The notes: generated from the letters alone by a model not told the origin. A stretch of DNA of 64,000 bases from Paraburkholderia aromaticivorans (GCF_002278075.1 NZ_CP022991.1:600982-664981); one strand, 5' to 3'. Positions 18,554 through 28,013 are shown, counted from the first letter of the stretch. Program-made: numbers and translations.

Positions 18554-21500
18554 ATGAACATGCTGAAAAACCGGGTGACGTCCCGCTGGTTTGCAATGGC
18601 CGTCGGTCTGCTGCTGATCGCCGCACTGATCTGGCTCGGCGGCCCGTATCTCGGCATCGGCGCGTATCAACCGCTCGCGAGCGCCGCCGCGCGGCTCGCG
18701 CTGATTCTCGCGATGGTGCTGGGCGTGCTGCTCGCCATGCAACTGCTGAAATGGCGCGCGCAACGCAAGACCGCGCAACTCTCGGGCGAACTCGCCGGAC
18801 AGGAAGCGCGTCTTGCCGCCGAAGAGCCGGGCAACGCCGAGCGCGCGCAACTGCAACGGCGCTTTCGCGAAGCCATCGATACCTTGCGCAAGACGCGCCG
18901 CAACGGCCGCAATCTGTACGCGCTGCCGTGGTATGTCGTGATCGGCCCGCCGGGTTCGGGCAAGAGCACGCTGCTGAACAATTCCGGACTGGATTTTCCG
19001 CTGTCGGCGCGCTTCGGCAAGGAGGCGTTGCGCGGCATTGGCGGCACACGCGATTGCGACTGGTGGTTCACCGACGAAGCCGTCTTTCTCGACACGGCGG
19101 GCCGCTACACCACGCAGAACTCAGACGCGCTCGCGGATGCCTCGGTATGGCAGGCGTTCCTGACGCTGTTGCGCCGCTACCGCAGGCGCCGTCCGCTGAA
19201 CGGCGTGATCGTGACGATGAGCGTGTCCGACCTGCTCGCTTTCGACGACGAAGCGCGCGCGCAGCACATTCGCGCGGTGCGGCGGCGTCTGGACGAACTC
19301 ACGCAGCATCTGAAGGTAGCGGTGCCCGTGTATCTGGTGTTCACCAAGTGCGACCTGGTGGCGGGCTTCGGTGAATTTTTCGATGACCTCGGCCCGGCTT
19401 TGCGTAGCCAGGTGTGGGGCATGACCTTTCCGCTCGACGCGAGCCTCGACGGCAGCGCATGCGGCCGCTTCGCGGACGAATACGATCTGCTGCTGGAGCG
19501 GCTCGATACGCGTCTGATCGAGCGTCTGCATGCCGAGCGCGACCGCGGACGCCGTGCCGCCGTGCTCAGCTTTCCGCAGCAGCTCGGCGCGTTTCGCGAG
19601 ATCGCGCGGCAGTTCCTGGAAGGTGCGTTCGGCCGTCACGAGTACGGCACGCCGCCGCTGTTGCGCGGTGCGTATCTGACGTCGGGCACGCAGGAAGGCG
19701 CGCCGATCGACCGGATGCTGGGCGCGGTGGCACGCACGTTCGGCGTCGATGCCGCGCGCGTGCAGGTCGGCAGCGGGCAGCGGCGCACCTATTTCGTCGA
19801 GCGGCTGCTGCGCGAGGTGCTGTTCCGCGAGTCGGGGCTGGCGGGCACGAACCCGCGTCTGGAGCGGCAAAAGCTGCTCGCGCAAGCGGCCGCCTATGCG
19901 GGTATGGCACTGGTGACACTGCTGCTGGTGGCCGGCTTCGCGACGAGCTATGCGCGTAATCGCGCATTGGTTACCGAGGTGCAGGGCGCGTTGAAGGATC
20001 TGCCGCCTGCCGACACCCTGGCCGGCGCGCCGGATCTCAAGACGTATTTCGCGCGCTCGCTTGCGCGGCTCGACGTGATCTCCGCTGCGCAGGACGTCGC
20101 GGGTCAGTATCGCGGGCATGTGCCGCTGCTGATGCGGTTCGGCCTGTTTCAGGGGCACGCGTTGTTCGCACAGGCGCACAGCGCGTATCTGCGTGAGAGC
20201 GATGGCACTTTGCTGCCGGGAGTCGGCGTGCGCTTTCGTGAGGGTCTTGCGGCAAGCGCGAACGAGCCGCAGGCGCTGTACGACTATCTGAAGGGCTATC
20301 TGATGCTCGGCCAGCCACAGCATCTGGATTCGGGTGAGCTCGCCGCGCTGGCGTGTCTGGAATGGCAGCGGCTGTTTCCGCAAGACCCGGCAATCGCCAG
20401 AGCGCTCGACGAGCATTTTTCCTCGCGCGTCAACGATCCGCAGAAGCCGCGCGCGCTCTCGCTCGACAACGCACTGATCGCTCAGGCGCGCGCCACCCTG
20501 AAAACCGCCGACGTCGCCACGCTGATTTACGGCAGCGTGCAACTCGAAGCCGGGCGTTCGGGGGTGACGCCGGTGCGGCTCGATCAGGCGCTGGGCCTGC
20601 TCGGCAACGTGTTCGCGCGCAAGAGTGGAACGCCGTTGTCGCAACCGCTGCCGGTGCTCTTTACGCGGCCTTATTTCGCCTCTCAGGCGAACGGTGGGAT
20701 CGAGCAGTCCGTGGATAACTTCGTGAAGGATTACTGGGTATTCGATACGGGCCGTGTCGATCCGCTCGCGCGCTCTCGCTACGAGCAACAGGTGCTGGCA
20801 CTGTACGAGCAGGACTACATCCGCAACTGGGATGCCCTGCTCGCCGATCTGCAATTGCGGCCGGTCGCGAGCATTCAGGACGCGAGCGCGCTGGCCGCCA
20901 AGCTGTCAGGGCCGAGTTCGCCGCTCAAGGCGCTGCTCAACCTCGTGCGCGACAACACAAGCGACATGCTGCGCGGCGCGGCAAACGCCAGTGGCGTGTC
21001 CGGTGCGGACGCGTCGCAGGCGAAGACGATTGCCGGGAAAGTGGTGGCGACGCGCGCATCGAACACGCGGCTTGCGGGAGAGTTGCGCTCGGCAGGAGTG
21101 ACGGTGCCCGCCGGTTTGGCAAGCGGCGCGGAGAATGCGGGTAGTGCAAACAGTGGCCGCCAGCCAGGCGCCGTAATCGAAGAGCATTTCGCGCAACTGG
21201 ACCAGTTGAGCACCGGCACGCCCGGCGCGACGCCGCTCGATCACACCATCGGCGTGCTTGATCAGCTTGGCAAGACCTTGCTCACCCTGAACGACCTGAG
21301 CGACCCTGCTGCGCAGAACAATGCGGCGGTGCTGGCCGCGCGTCAGGAAGCGGGACAGTTGCCGCCGCAAGCGGCGGGGCTGATCGCGGGCCTTACCGGC
21401 AAGAGCGCGGCGCTGGTCGCGAGCGGCAGCAGCGCCGCCCTCGCCGGGCAGTTTCGCGCGGCGGCGGGCAACGACTGCACGAGCTTTGTCGACGGACGCT

Positions 21501-22117
21501 ATCCGTTCTCTTCAGGTGGTGCGTCGGATATTCCGCTACAAAATCTCGCCGAACTGTTCGGCAACGGCGGACGCTTCGACAGCTTCTTCAAAGCGACGCT
21601 CGCGCAACGGGTGGATACGGGCGGCCGCGCGTGGCGCTGGAAGCCGGGCGTGACGCCGGGGCCGGACAGCGTGCTGGCGCAGGCGCAGGTGGCCGACGAC
21701 ATCCGTCAGATTTTCTTCAGCAATGGCGCTCAGGCGCATGTCGGCTTCTCGCTGCTCGCGCCGCAATTCGATGCGCCGGTTGCGCGGGTCGTCGTCGAGA
21801 TCGACGGGCAGAAGTACGACTACAGTGCGAACGGTGTGACGAGTGCGGCGATGGCATGGCCTGGTCCGCAGCCTGGGCATGTCGTAATCAGCGCGTTCGA
21901 CGGCTCCAATCATTTGCTTGGCGCGCCACTGCGTTTCGACGGTGAATGGGCGTTTTTTCATGCGCTCGACGCGGGGCATCTGCAAAAGCAAAGCGATCTG
22001 CGCTTTGTCGCGAGCTTCGATTTCGGCGGACATGTCGTGCGTTTGCCGCTTCAACCGGCGAGCTTGCGTCACCCGTTCCTCAACGACGAAGTCCAGCATT
22101 TTAGATGCCCGCGATGA
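18554..22117 (+). CDS. tssM: T6SS inner-membrane protein TssM (IcmF)
   Basis: 1187 aa from ATG 18554, full length for IcmF-type TssM. Two N-terminal membrane segments (about residues 12-30 and 50-65) precede a cytoplasmic NTPase-like domain with intact Walker A GPPGSGKS (131-138) and a following FLDTAGRY switch segment. A third membrane segment near residues 440-460 leads to a large periplasmic region ending with FDGEWAFFHALDAG and the DEVQHFRCPR terminus. TssM spans to the outer membrane and forms the channel with TssL. It overlaps tagF. Confidence 0.95.
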   Translation: MNMLKNRVTSRWFAMAVGLLLIAALIWLGGPYLGIGAYQPLASAAARLALILAMVLGVLLAMQLLKWRAQRKTAQLSGELAGQEARLAAEEPGNAERAQLQRRFREAIDTLRKTRRNGRNLYALPWYVVIGPPGSGKSTLLNNSGLDFPLSARFGKEALRGIGGTRDCDWWFTDEAVFLDTAGRYTTQNSDALADASVWQAFLTLLRRYRRRRPLNGVIVTMSVSDLLAFDDEARAQHIRAVRRRLDELTQHLKVAVPVYLVFTKCDLVAGFGEFFDDLGPALRSQVWGMTFPLDASLDGSACGRFADEYDLLLERLDTRLIERLHAERDRGRRAAVLSFPQQLGAFREIARQFLEGAFGRHEYGTPPLLRGAYLTSGTQEGAPIDRMLGAVARTFGVDAARVQVGSGQRRTYFVERLLREVLFRESGLAGTNPRLERQKLLAQAAAYAGMALVTLLLVAGFATSYARNRALVTEVQGALKDLPPADTLAGAPDLKTYFARSLARLDVISAAQDVAGQYRGHVPLLMRFGLFQGHALFAQAHSAYLRESDGTLLPGVGVRFREGLAASANEPQALYDYLKGYLMLGQPQHLDSGELAALACLEWQRLFPQDPAIARALDEHFSSRVNDPQKPRALSLDNALIAQARATLKTADVATLIYGSVQLEAGRSGVTPVRLDQALGLLGNVFARKSGTPLSQPLPVLFTRPYFASQANGGIEQSVDNFVKDYWVFDTGRVDPLARSRYEQQVLALYEQDYIRNWDALLADLQLRPVASIQDASALAAKLSGPSSPLKALLNLVRDNTSDMLRGAANASGVSGADASQAKTIAGKVVATRASNTRLAGELRSAGVTVPAGLASGAENAGSANSGRQPGAVIEEHFAQLDQLSTGTPGATPLDHTIGVLDQLGKTLLTLNDLSDPAAQNNAAVLAARQEAGQLPPQAAGLIAGLTGKSAALVASGSSAALAGQFRAAAGNDCTSFVDGRYPFSSGGASDIPLQNLAELFGNGGRFDSFFKATLAQRVDTGGRAWRWKPGVTPGPDSVLAQAQVADDIRQIFFSNGAQAHVGFSLLAPQFDAPVARVVVEIDGQKYDYSANGVTSAAMAWPGPQPGHVVISAFDGSNHLLGAPLRFDGEWAFFHALDAGHLQKQSDLRFVASFDFGGHVVRLPLQPASLRHPFLNDEVQHFRCPR

Positions 22118-23616
22118 ATGGCGTCGGCTTTTACGGCAAGTTGCCGGGCGCGGGCGATTTCGTGAAGCGGCGGCTGCCGCGGGACTTCGTCGACGCGTGG
22201 GACCTTCATTTTCAGCGCGCGGTCGAAAACGGCCGCCGCGAATTAGGTCAGCAATGGACCAACGCGTGGCGAGAAGGCGCGGCGTGGCGCTTCGCGCTGC
22301 CGCCGCAGGTGTGCGGCACCAGCGCGTGGTGTGGCGTAACCACGCCCGCTCTGGATCGGCTTGGCCGCGAGTTTCCGATGGTGTTGGCGTCGCCATGTGT
22401 GGGCGACCTCACGCGTGTTCTCGACAATGCGGCGTGGTTCGACGCGCTCGAACATACTTACCGGAGCGCGCACGACGAAGCCGTCAGCGTCGAGACATTC
22501 GACGCACACGTCGCTTCATTGCCGCATATTCAGGCCGATGCGTACGCGTTGGCCGCGCGTTGGAAAGCGCTGCCGTGGGACAGCGGACAGTGGCAACTGG
22601 ATTTGCCACGCGAGCTTGCAGCGGGTGCGGCGTTGCGGGAGGCGTGGCGTGAGCTTGGCACGCGCGCGGAGCCATGGTGTTTGTGGTGGACCGAAAATGC
22701 GGCGCAATTGCTCGCGACGCGTGGCTTGCCGCGCAGCTATGCGGCCTTGCTGACCGGGCGGCGCGTGAAGGCAAGCGAAGGGGAAGAAGACGTACGGCAC
22801 GCAACCACGTCACCGCAGGACGATACGATTCGACGCAGCCGGCCAGAGGTTAGCGCGACTGCGTCAGCACTCGTCGCGAGCGAGGGTGCCCCCGCTATTG
22901 ACGAACCCGGCTCCGCATGGCTATGCCTCGATCAGCGCCGCACGCTCGTTTTGAGCGCCGACGATGGGCCGTATGACTCTCGTCGTGTCGCCGCGCGAAG
23001 CATCCGCGAAACTGTCTCGGCTAGCGCGCACGATATCGCCGCTGTGCGTGCCGCGCTCATGTCGCTGCATGAGCGGCTGCGCGATTCGAAGTACGGTGCG
23101 CCCGATTCCAGCGTACCCGCCGACATTGCCGCCTACGTCGCCACGGAAAAGACAGCCGATATGATTGCTGCCGAAACTGCCGCTGCGGAAGCCGTCAATG
23201 AAAACGGCGCGGCCGTTATCGTGCGACTCGACGGCTTGCATGCGCGTTTGCTGCGCATCGGCCCGGCGACACTGTGGCACTGGCGGCGCGGCAAATTGCA
23301 GGCGACGTTCGTCGAACGCGCGGCGGGCGAGGGCGGCGAATTCGACGACCTGCTGTTCGGCGACGCATGGCTCGACATGCCCGGTCTCGGCACGCTGGGC
23401 GAGCCGGCGTGCGACGAAGCCGCGCTCCTGCTCGAACCCGGTGACCGGCTGCTGCTTCTCGCCACGCGCGCGCTTACGCAACTGCCGCGCGAGTTGCTGG
23501 CGCAAGCGCTCGCGTTGCCGACCTGCGGCGACGCCCGTGCGCATCTCGCTCATCTCGCGAATTTGCACATGGCGCACGAGCCGTGGCCGCTCGCGGTCGT
23601 GGAAGTGCGCGCATGA
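22105..23616 (+). CDS. tagF: TagF fused to a degenerate PP2C-like domain
   Basis: 503 aa. The first 220 residues match TagF (GFYGKLPGAGDFVKRRLPRD, then a WREGAAWRF and REFPMVLASP pattern). TagF proteins hold the T6SS off post-translationally. Residues about 260-503 resemble a PP2C phosphatase in strand order (NGAAVIVRLDGLHARLLRIG, LEPGDRLLLLAT), but the metal-binding DG-GG and SDG aspartates present in the neighbouring PppA are missing, so it is probably catalytically dead. TagF-phosphatase fusions are known; an inactive one next to an intact pppA is less usual. The start is ATG 22105, or ATG 22114 in an ATGA overlap with tssM. Confidence 0.85.
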   Translation: MPAMNGVGFYGKLPGAGDFVKRRLPRDFVDAWDLHFQRAVENGRRELGQQWTNAWREGAAWRFALPPQVCGTSAWCGVTTPALDRLGREFPMVLASPCVGDLTRVLDNAAWFDALEHTYRSAHDEAVSVETFDAHVASLPHIQADAYALAARWKALPWDSGQWQLDLPRELAAGAALREAWRELGTRAEPWCLWWTENAAQLLATRGLPRSYAALLTGRRVKASEGEEDVRHATTSPQDDTIRRSRPEVSATASALVASEGAPAIDEPGSAWLCLDQRRTLVLSADDGPYDSRRVAARSIRETVSASAHDIAAVRAALMSLHERLRDSKYGAPDSSVPADIAAYVATEKTADMIAAETAAAEAVNENGAAVIVRLDGLHARLLRIGPATLWHWRRGKLQATFVERAAGEGGEFDDLLFGDAWLDMPGLGTLGEPACDEAALLLEPGDRLLLLATRALTQLPRELLAQALALPTCGDARAHLAHLANLHMAHEPWPLAVVEVRA

Positions 23617-24332
23617 CGGCGCTCTCCCGCTCCGCCGGCCGCACCGAAACCGGCAACGTGCGACGCCGCAACGAAGACGCGATTCTCGTGCGCGACGATC
23701 TCGGGTTATGGGCCGTCGCCGACGGTCTCGGCGGCCACGCGGCGGGCGATTTCGCGAGCACGTTGATTGTCGAGCGGTTGGGCGCGTTGCAGCGTCGGGA
23801 CGACGTGCACGAGTTCGTCGCCGCGATCGAGGATTGCTTGCAGCAGGTGAACGCGGAGCTGCGCGCTGCCGCTGTCGAGCGACAAGTGGATGTGATCGGC
23901 TCGACAGTCGCGCTGCTGGTGCTCGACGCGGCGTTCGTGCTGTGCGGCTGGGTGGGCGACAGCCGAATCTACGTCCACGAAAACGGCGCACTGGAGCAGC
24001 TCACGCGCGACCACGTGCAAGGCCAGCCGGCGGATATCACGCGAGTGGACGCGCGTGCGATTCACGCCGTCGATGCAGGCATGCTGACGCGCGCAGTGGG
24101 CGTGGAGGAGACGTTGTATATCGATTGGGCAGTAGCCGGCCATCGTCCTGGCATGCAGTTTCTGCTGTGCTCGGACGGCATCAACAAGGAATTGAGCGAC
24201 GACGAAATGGCCAGCATTTGCAGCGGGCCGCTCGACGTGCGGCAACAGGTAGACCGGCTGTGCGCGCTCGCACTCGGGCGGCTCGCTCGCGACAATCTGT
24301 CCGCTGTGATCGTGCGGCTCGACGCCGCGTGA
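23613..24332 (+). CDS. pppA: T6SS protein phosphatase PppA (PP2C/Stp1 family)
   Basis: 239 aa from ATG 23613, in an ATGA overlap with tagF. All PP2C motifs are present: RTETGNVRRRNEDA, VADGLGGHAAGD, the GSTVALLVL and GWVGDSRIYV strands, CSDGINKELSDDE and RDNLSAVIV. It should dephosphorylate the FHA regulator (or another phosphoprotein) and so oppose T6SS activation. The cognate kinase is not in the window. Confidence 0.93.
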   Translation: MTALSRSAGRTETGNVRRRNEDAILVRDDLGLWAVADGLGGHAAGDFASTLIVERLGALQRRDDVHEFVAAIEDCLQQVNAELRAAAVERQVDVIGSTVALLVLDAAFVLCGWVGDSRIYVHENGALEQLTRDHVQGQPADITRVDARAIHAVDAGMLTRAVGVEETLYIDWAVAGHRPGMQFLLCSDGINKELSDDEMASICSGPLDVRQQVDRLCALALGRLARDNLSAVIVRLDAA

Positions 24333-24354
24333 CTATCGCCATGAAAGAGACGAA

Positions 24355-24711
24355 ATGAGCGAACGTGAGCAGCAGATCAACGACGCATTGCGCGCGCTCG
24401 ATGACATGCATCGGCAATGCCGTATCGAACGTGACGATTACCGGCAGCGCCGGCGTCACTTGCTGGACTCGCTGAGCGGCGCAGCGCGAAACAACGGGCA
24501 CGATACCGTGCGACGCGCGGTGCCTGTGAACGACCTGCAACCGACCCAGGTCACGCCAGCTCGCGACGGTGCGGGACTTCGTGAAGAAACGGCTGAAACA
24601 CGGCGTGTCCACCCAAGCGCCGCACGCCGCACCGCATGCGCGTTTGCGCTCGGCGCGCTTGCCTTGCTGGCCTGCGCCGCCGCGTTGCGCTGGTTCGCGA
24701 TGAAAGCCTGA
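24355..24711 (+). CDS. Small membrane-anchored T6SS-linked protein, unknown function
   Basis: 118 aa. The N-terminal 40 residues (MSEREQQINDALRALDD, then IERDDYRQRRRHLLDSL) are charged and helical, recalling a SHOCT-like oligomerisation helix. A single C-terminal membrane segment (ACAFALGALALLACAAALRW) anchors it, with most of the protein in the cytoplasm. It is 22 bases after pppA, with an AAAGAGACGAA ribosome-binding site. It is probably the last gene of the plus-strand T6SS operon. I do not recognise a function. Confidence 0.6.
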   Translation: MSEREQQINDALRALDDMHRQCRIERDDYRQRRRHLLDSLSGAARNNGHDTVRRAVPVNDLQPTQVTPARDGAGLREETAETRRVHPSAARRTACAFALGALALLACAAALRWFAMKA

Positions 24712-24738
24712 GCGGGCGCTATCGTGATCTGTCCAGCC

Positions 24739-24921
24739 TTATTCGCTGTCCGGCCCAGCCAGCACCTGAAGTTCCGACAGCCCGCCCGGCGCGATGTCGC
24801 GCAGCACGTCGGCAAAACTCTTGCCAACCAGGCGCCGCGCGCGCTTGAGCAGAACCGGCAGCGGGCTCGACGGCTCGACGCGTGCGTAGTACTCGCAGAT
24901 TTCGTCGAGCCGGCGGATCAC
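24739..24921 (-). pseudogene. tssA: tssA 3' fragment, cut off by the Tn3-family insertion
   Basis: The 60 codons read VIRRLDEICEYYARVEPSSP then LPVLLKRARRLVGKSF and a C-terminal tail, which is the conserved C-terminal end of ImpA_N-type TssA. It can be read from a GTG that lies within the 5-bp target duplication, but no sensible start belongs to it. The rest of the gene is at 32,228-33,108. Joining the two after removing the transposon and one duplication copy gives a continuous frame across GHDDVIRRLDEIC. Confidence 0.93.
24917..24921. repeat. Target-site duplication ATCAC (left copy)
   Basis: ATCAC directly abuts the left terminal repeat and is repeated at 32228-32232 directly after the right terminal repeat. 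Five-base duplications are typical of Tn3-family insertion. Confidence 0.93.
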
Positions 24922-24959
24922 GGCCCCTGACCAAGATTCGGTCGAATTGCGATCATAAG
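24922..24959 (+). repeat. Left 38-bp terminal inverted repeat of Tn3-family element
   Basis: Begins GGCCCCTGACCAAGATTCGG and ends ATCATAAG. It matches the reverse complement of 32190-32227 at 32 of 38 positions, with differences at positions 3-5, 17, 23 and 30. Similarity fades a few bases inside. Confidence 0.92.
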
Positions 24960-25010
24960 CCTTGAGGTTATAAGGGTGACGAGGTTTCCGTTGGTTTTGG
25001 AATAACGGAA

Positions 25011-26702
25011 TCAGTCAGTAAAGGCCTGCGCAAACTGCCTCGCCCGCTTTACATCGTCAGCATGCAAATAAATCGACGTGGTCGAGATCGATGCGTGACG
25101 AAGGTTGTCGCGGACGGCGCTGAGTTCGACGCCCTTGGCGATAGCGTGAGTGGCATGCGTGTGCCGCATCCAGTGCGGCGTAGCCTGACGGAGTTTCTCG
25201 GCGAGCGGCGGATGGTCGTTTTCAATAATCTGCGCCGCTTGCCGGAAAAACCTGCGCATGACTTCCCACAACCGCAGAGGCTTGATGCCGGCATCGCCGT
25301 CGTCCAGGCTACCGATCAGCGGCGTGACTGGGTTCCAGCGCGCCCGGCTTACCGCCAGGCCCCGCTCCTGCAGATACCGGTCCAGCGCCGCGCGAGCGAG
25401 CGGTGTCAAGGTCACCCTGGCTGGCTTGCCGCCTTTGCCGGTGACGTGAAGCCAGTGATCACCTGCGGCGTCGACCTCGACGTTTCGCAGAGTCGCATTG
25501 GCCAACTCGCTGATCCGCAGTCCCGTCGCGTAACCGAAATCCAGCATGAAACGAAGTCGCTGCGCTGCGGCTGCCTGCCAGCCGTACGACCACTCAAGCC
25601 CGTTGGCGATGGTGCGTGTGAGCAGCCATTCTCCTTCGGTGAAGGCGTGCGCGGTTTCCACGGCCATGGCGCGCTTGCTGCCGCGCACCTTGATGCCGGC
25701 AAATGGGTTGGCCACAACATAGCGCTGCTCCACCAGCCAGCGGAACATGGCGCTGAGCACGGCAAGCGCGTGCGCAATCGAACGCGCCGAGAGGTTGTCG
25801 ACAAACGGTCTCCAGTCTGTTGATGTGCGCGGCCGCGGCGGTCCAACCCAGCGCTCGCGCGGGGTGGGTCTGCGCAGAAATGCCCTGTAGTCAGTTGCAT
25901 CCCGCGTGGTCAGGGACGACAGGGCCTTGCCGCGGGCAACAATGGCCCAGAGGATCAGCCGTTCGGCTTCCTTACGGTAGGCGCGCTGCGTGGCCGGGGA
26001 TTCGTGCAACGCAAGCCATGCCTGGACGGCGTCGTAATCGTTGTCGACGCCCAGGATACAGGTCGACAGCGGTGCGCGGAACACGCCTGCGGATCCGTCA
26101 ACCTCATGCGGTAGCCGGAGTTGCTCCCATGGCGTCACGACTGACTGCCGGTCGGCGACGATCAGTGCGCGAGCCCGCTCCGTGAGTGCTGGATGCGCGA
26201 CAAAGAATGCCTCGATCCGCTTTGCACTGGCCGGGCCGAGCCCCGGAACGGCACTCCACCACTGACGACGGCGGGGAATCCTTACCGTGAGATCAGCCAG
26301 GGTCCGGATGCCCGCCGCGTGCAGGACACGGACAGCGCGATCCGGCAACCAGCGCGTAATGTCATCCCCGATATGCGGCGTCGGTAAAGGCAGCGTGCGC
26401 AACGTTTCGACTGCCTGCGTGGTGGCACGGGCATGATGTCTGCGCTTGTGGGCCTGGCATTCGAACAGCGTCGCCAGATCCGCCCGCTGCCGGCTGCGGG
26501 CGTAAAGCGCAAGCTGCCGGCGGATCTGGCCGATGACGCCGCGTGCAGACTGCCCCTGACCGAGCCGGTCCCGCAGGTACCGGCTGGCCGCGTCACGCGA
26601 AGATGCGCCTTCGTACCAGGCGCGCAGCGCGGCAAGCGCGTCGGCATCGGGAAAATCGTTCGGCATGTCGGCGGCGACCGGGTTCGGGAGACGCGTTTTC
26701 AT
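25011..26702 (-). CDS. Tyrosine recombinase (DUF3701-type N-terminus), transposon resolution enzyme
   Basis: 563 aa. The N-terminal half carries a DUF3701-like region with a helix-hairpin-helix-like VPGLGPASAKRIEAFF segment (about 150-170). The C-terminal half is a phage-integrase catalytic domain with the arginine in YATGLRISEL, the HWMRHTHATH box (H-x-x-R), the histidine in LRHASISTT and the nucleophile tyrosine in SIYLH. In a Tn3-family element such an enzyme would resolve cointegrates in place of a serine resolvase. A perfect inverted repeat lies 29 bases upstream of its start and is a likely binding core. Function as resolvase is inference from context. Confidence 0.85.
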   Translation of the reverse strand: MKTRLPNPVAADMPNDFPDADALAALRAWYEGASSRDAASRYLRDRLGQGQSARGVIGQIRRQLALYARSRQRADLATLFECQAHKRRHHARATTQAVETLRTLPLPTPHIGDDITRWLPDRAVRVLHAAGIRTLADLTVRIPRRRQWWSAVPGLGPASAKRIEAFFVAHPALTERARALIVADRQSVVTPWEQLRLPHEVDGSAGVFRAPLSTCILGVDNDYDAVQAWLALHESPATQRAYRKEAERLILWAIVARGKALSSLTTRDATDYRAFLRRPTPRERWVGPPRPRTSTDWRPFVDNLSARSIAHALAVLSAMFRWLVEQRYVVANPFAGIKVRGSKRAMAVETAHAFTEGEWLLTRTIANGLEWSYGWQAAAAQRLRFMLDFGYATGLRISELANATLRNVEVDAAGDHWLHVTGKGGKPARVTLTPLARAALDRYLQERGLAVSRARWNPVTPLIGSLDDGDAGIKPLRLWEVMRRFFRQAAQIIENDHPPLAEKLRQATPHWMRHTHATHAIAKGVELSAVRDNLRHASISTTSIYLHADDVKRARQFAQAFTD

Positions 26703-26730
26703 GACATGGAGTTTAGTCCAGAAATGTCAA

Positions 26731-26758
26731 TACAGAGATAATAACTGTTATCTCTGTA
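26731..26758. repeat. Candidate core recombination site: 11-bp inverted repeat with 6-bp spacer
   Basis: TACAGAGATAA and TTATCTCTGTA are perfect inverted arms separated by TAACTG. Eleven-base arms around a 6-bp spacer match the crossover core of tyrosine recombinases. It lies immediately upstream of the recombinase gene in the transposon. Alternatives are an operator or a terminator; there is no T-run. Confidence 0.6.
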
Positions 26759-26807
26759 CCGATCACGAAAGACGTCCCGCCAGGATTTTTCACGATGATT
26801 TTCCGGC

Positions 26808-28013
26808 TTAGATCGCCTGCAGGGCGCGACTCAAAAAGTCCGCGTGCACAGAGGTTCCGGAGGCCAGAAAGCGAATCTGCTGCCGCACGGATTCGGGATC
26901 GACGCCAGCGTGTTCCGCTGCCTGCAGCGTGGCGCGGCTTGCATCGAGCACATCGACACCTGTGATCTCGTAGCCGTAGCCCATCGAGATCCAGTGCAAC
27001 GCCGCGAGACCGGCGGCCATGGCGAATCCCGGCTGCTTCTGCGCAAAGTCCCTGGCCGCGCGCGTCAACGTCCGGGGGTCGGTCGGGCTGGCATTGGCCA
27101 GCTTGATGGCCTGGTTGAACAGGCCTGCGTCCTTGGCTGCCGCGAACCACTTCCCTGGCTCGCCCGGCGACGCAGCAACCAGGTCGCTCAGGATGGTCTC
27201 TTGCGCGATGTGCGGATACTTCTTTGCGATGGCACGGAAAGTTGCCAGGTAGGTGGTGCCCTGGTTCGCTTCGCATGCATAGCGCCGGTATGCCTCGTCG
27301 GCAAGACCCGATGACAGCAGGATCGCCTCGCAAGCTTTCGCAATCTGCCCGTCCGGGCTGTTGAGGCCGCGCGTGTTTTCCGCGTAGGCCACGGCTTCAG
27401 CCTTTCTGCCCATCGCAAGCAGTGCCTTGACGCCCCAGCGTCGGTAGTGCCACATCTTGAACGGAGCGCGGTCCACCAGTGCGATCAGCTGCGCATGTCG
27501 CCCAGCTGCATATAGCGAAGCCAGACAGATCGGTGTCCCCGCAAAATATCCCCCGGGCCCCTCGGACCAGACGTGCTCGACGAGATCAATAAACCTGTCG
27601 GCCCACTCGCTGGCGATTTCGGGCGTCACGCAGAGTGTGTCCCATTCGTCCGACAGACCTTCGATATAGGGGACGCCCTGATCCTGAATGGCTTCCCATA
27701 GCCGCTCGAGCCAGGCCTGGCGCGTGACTGTGTCGACCTGTGCGCCAGCAATGACCGGGACCAGTGTTTCGATCGCACGATTCACGGCCGTGCCGATCGC
27801 ACCTGACGACCCGTCGACGTGTTCCAGCGCGGGCGAAACTTTCTCCAGAAATTTCACAGCGCCCTCTGCCGCAAGCACTGTATCGCCGCGCGCCACCTGC
27901 CGGATCTCCGCGAGCGCTTCCTTGATACGCTGGATCGGTACGTCCGAGCGCCAGCCGAAAGCGTGGCGCCGGAAACGCTGGGCGAACTGCCACTTGTACG
28001 AGGCAGGCTTCAC
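26808..28013 (-). CDS. Helical-repeat passenger protein of unknown function
   Basis: 401 aa from a GTG at 28013 that overlaps the stop of the upstream gene in GTGA, so the two are coupled. The protein has repeated helical pairs (for example RRWGVKALLAMGRKAEAVAY and LADEAYRRYACEANQGTTYL), suggesting a TPR-like solenoid, and no catalytic motif I can name. It is the third gene of the tnpA transcription unit. Similar genes occur in other Tn3-family elements as far as I recall, so it may help transposition or protect the element. No function is claimed. Confidence 0.65.
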   Translation of the reverse strand: MKPASYKWQFAQRFRRHAFGWRSDVPIQRIKEALAEIRQVARGDTVLAAEGAVKFLEKVSPALEHVDGSSGAIGTAVNRAIETLVPVIAGAQVDTVTRQAWLERLWEAIQDQGVPYIEGLSDEWDTLCVTPEIASEWADRFIDLVEHVWSEGPGGYFAGTPICLASLYAAGRHAQLIALVDRAPFKMWHYRRWGVKALLAMGRKAEAVAYAENTRGLNSPDGQIAKACEAILLSSGLADEAYRRYACEANQGTTYLATFRAIAKKYPHIAQETILSDLVAASPGEPGKWFAAAKDAGLFNQAIKLANASPTDPRTLTRAARDFAQKQPGFAMAAGLAALHWISMGYGYEITGVDVLDASRATLQAAEHAGVDPESVRQQIRFLASGTSVHADFLSRALQAI

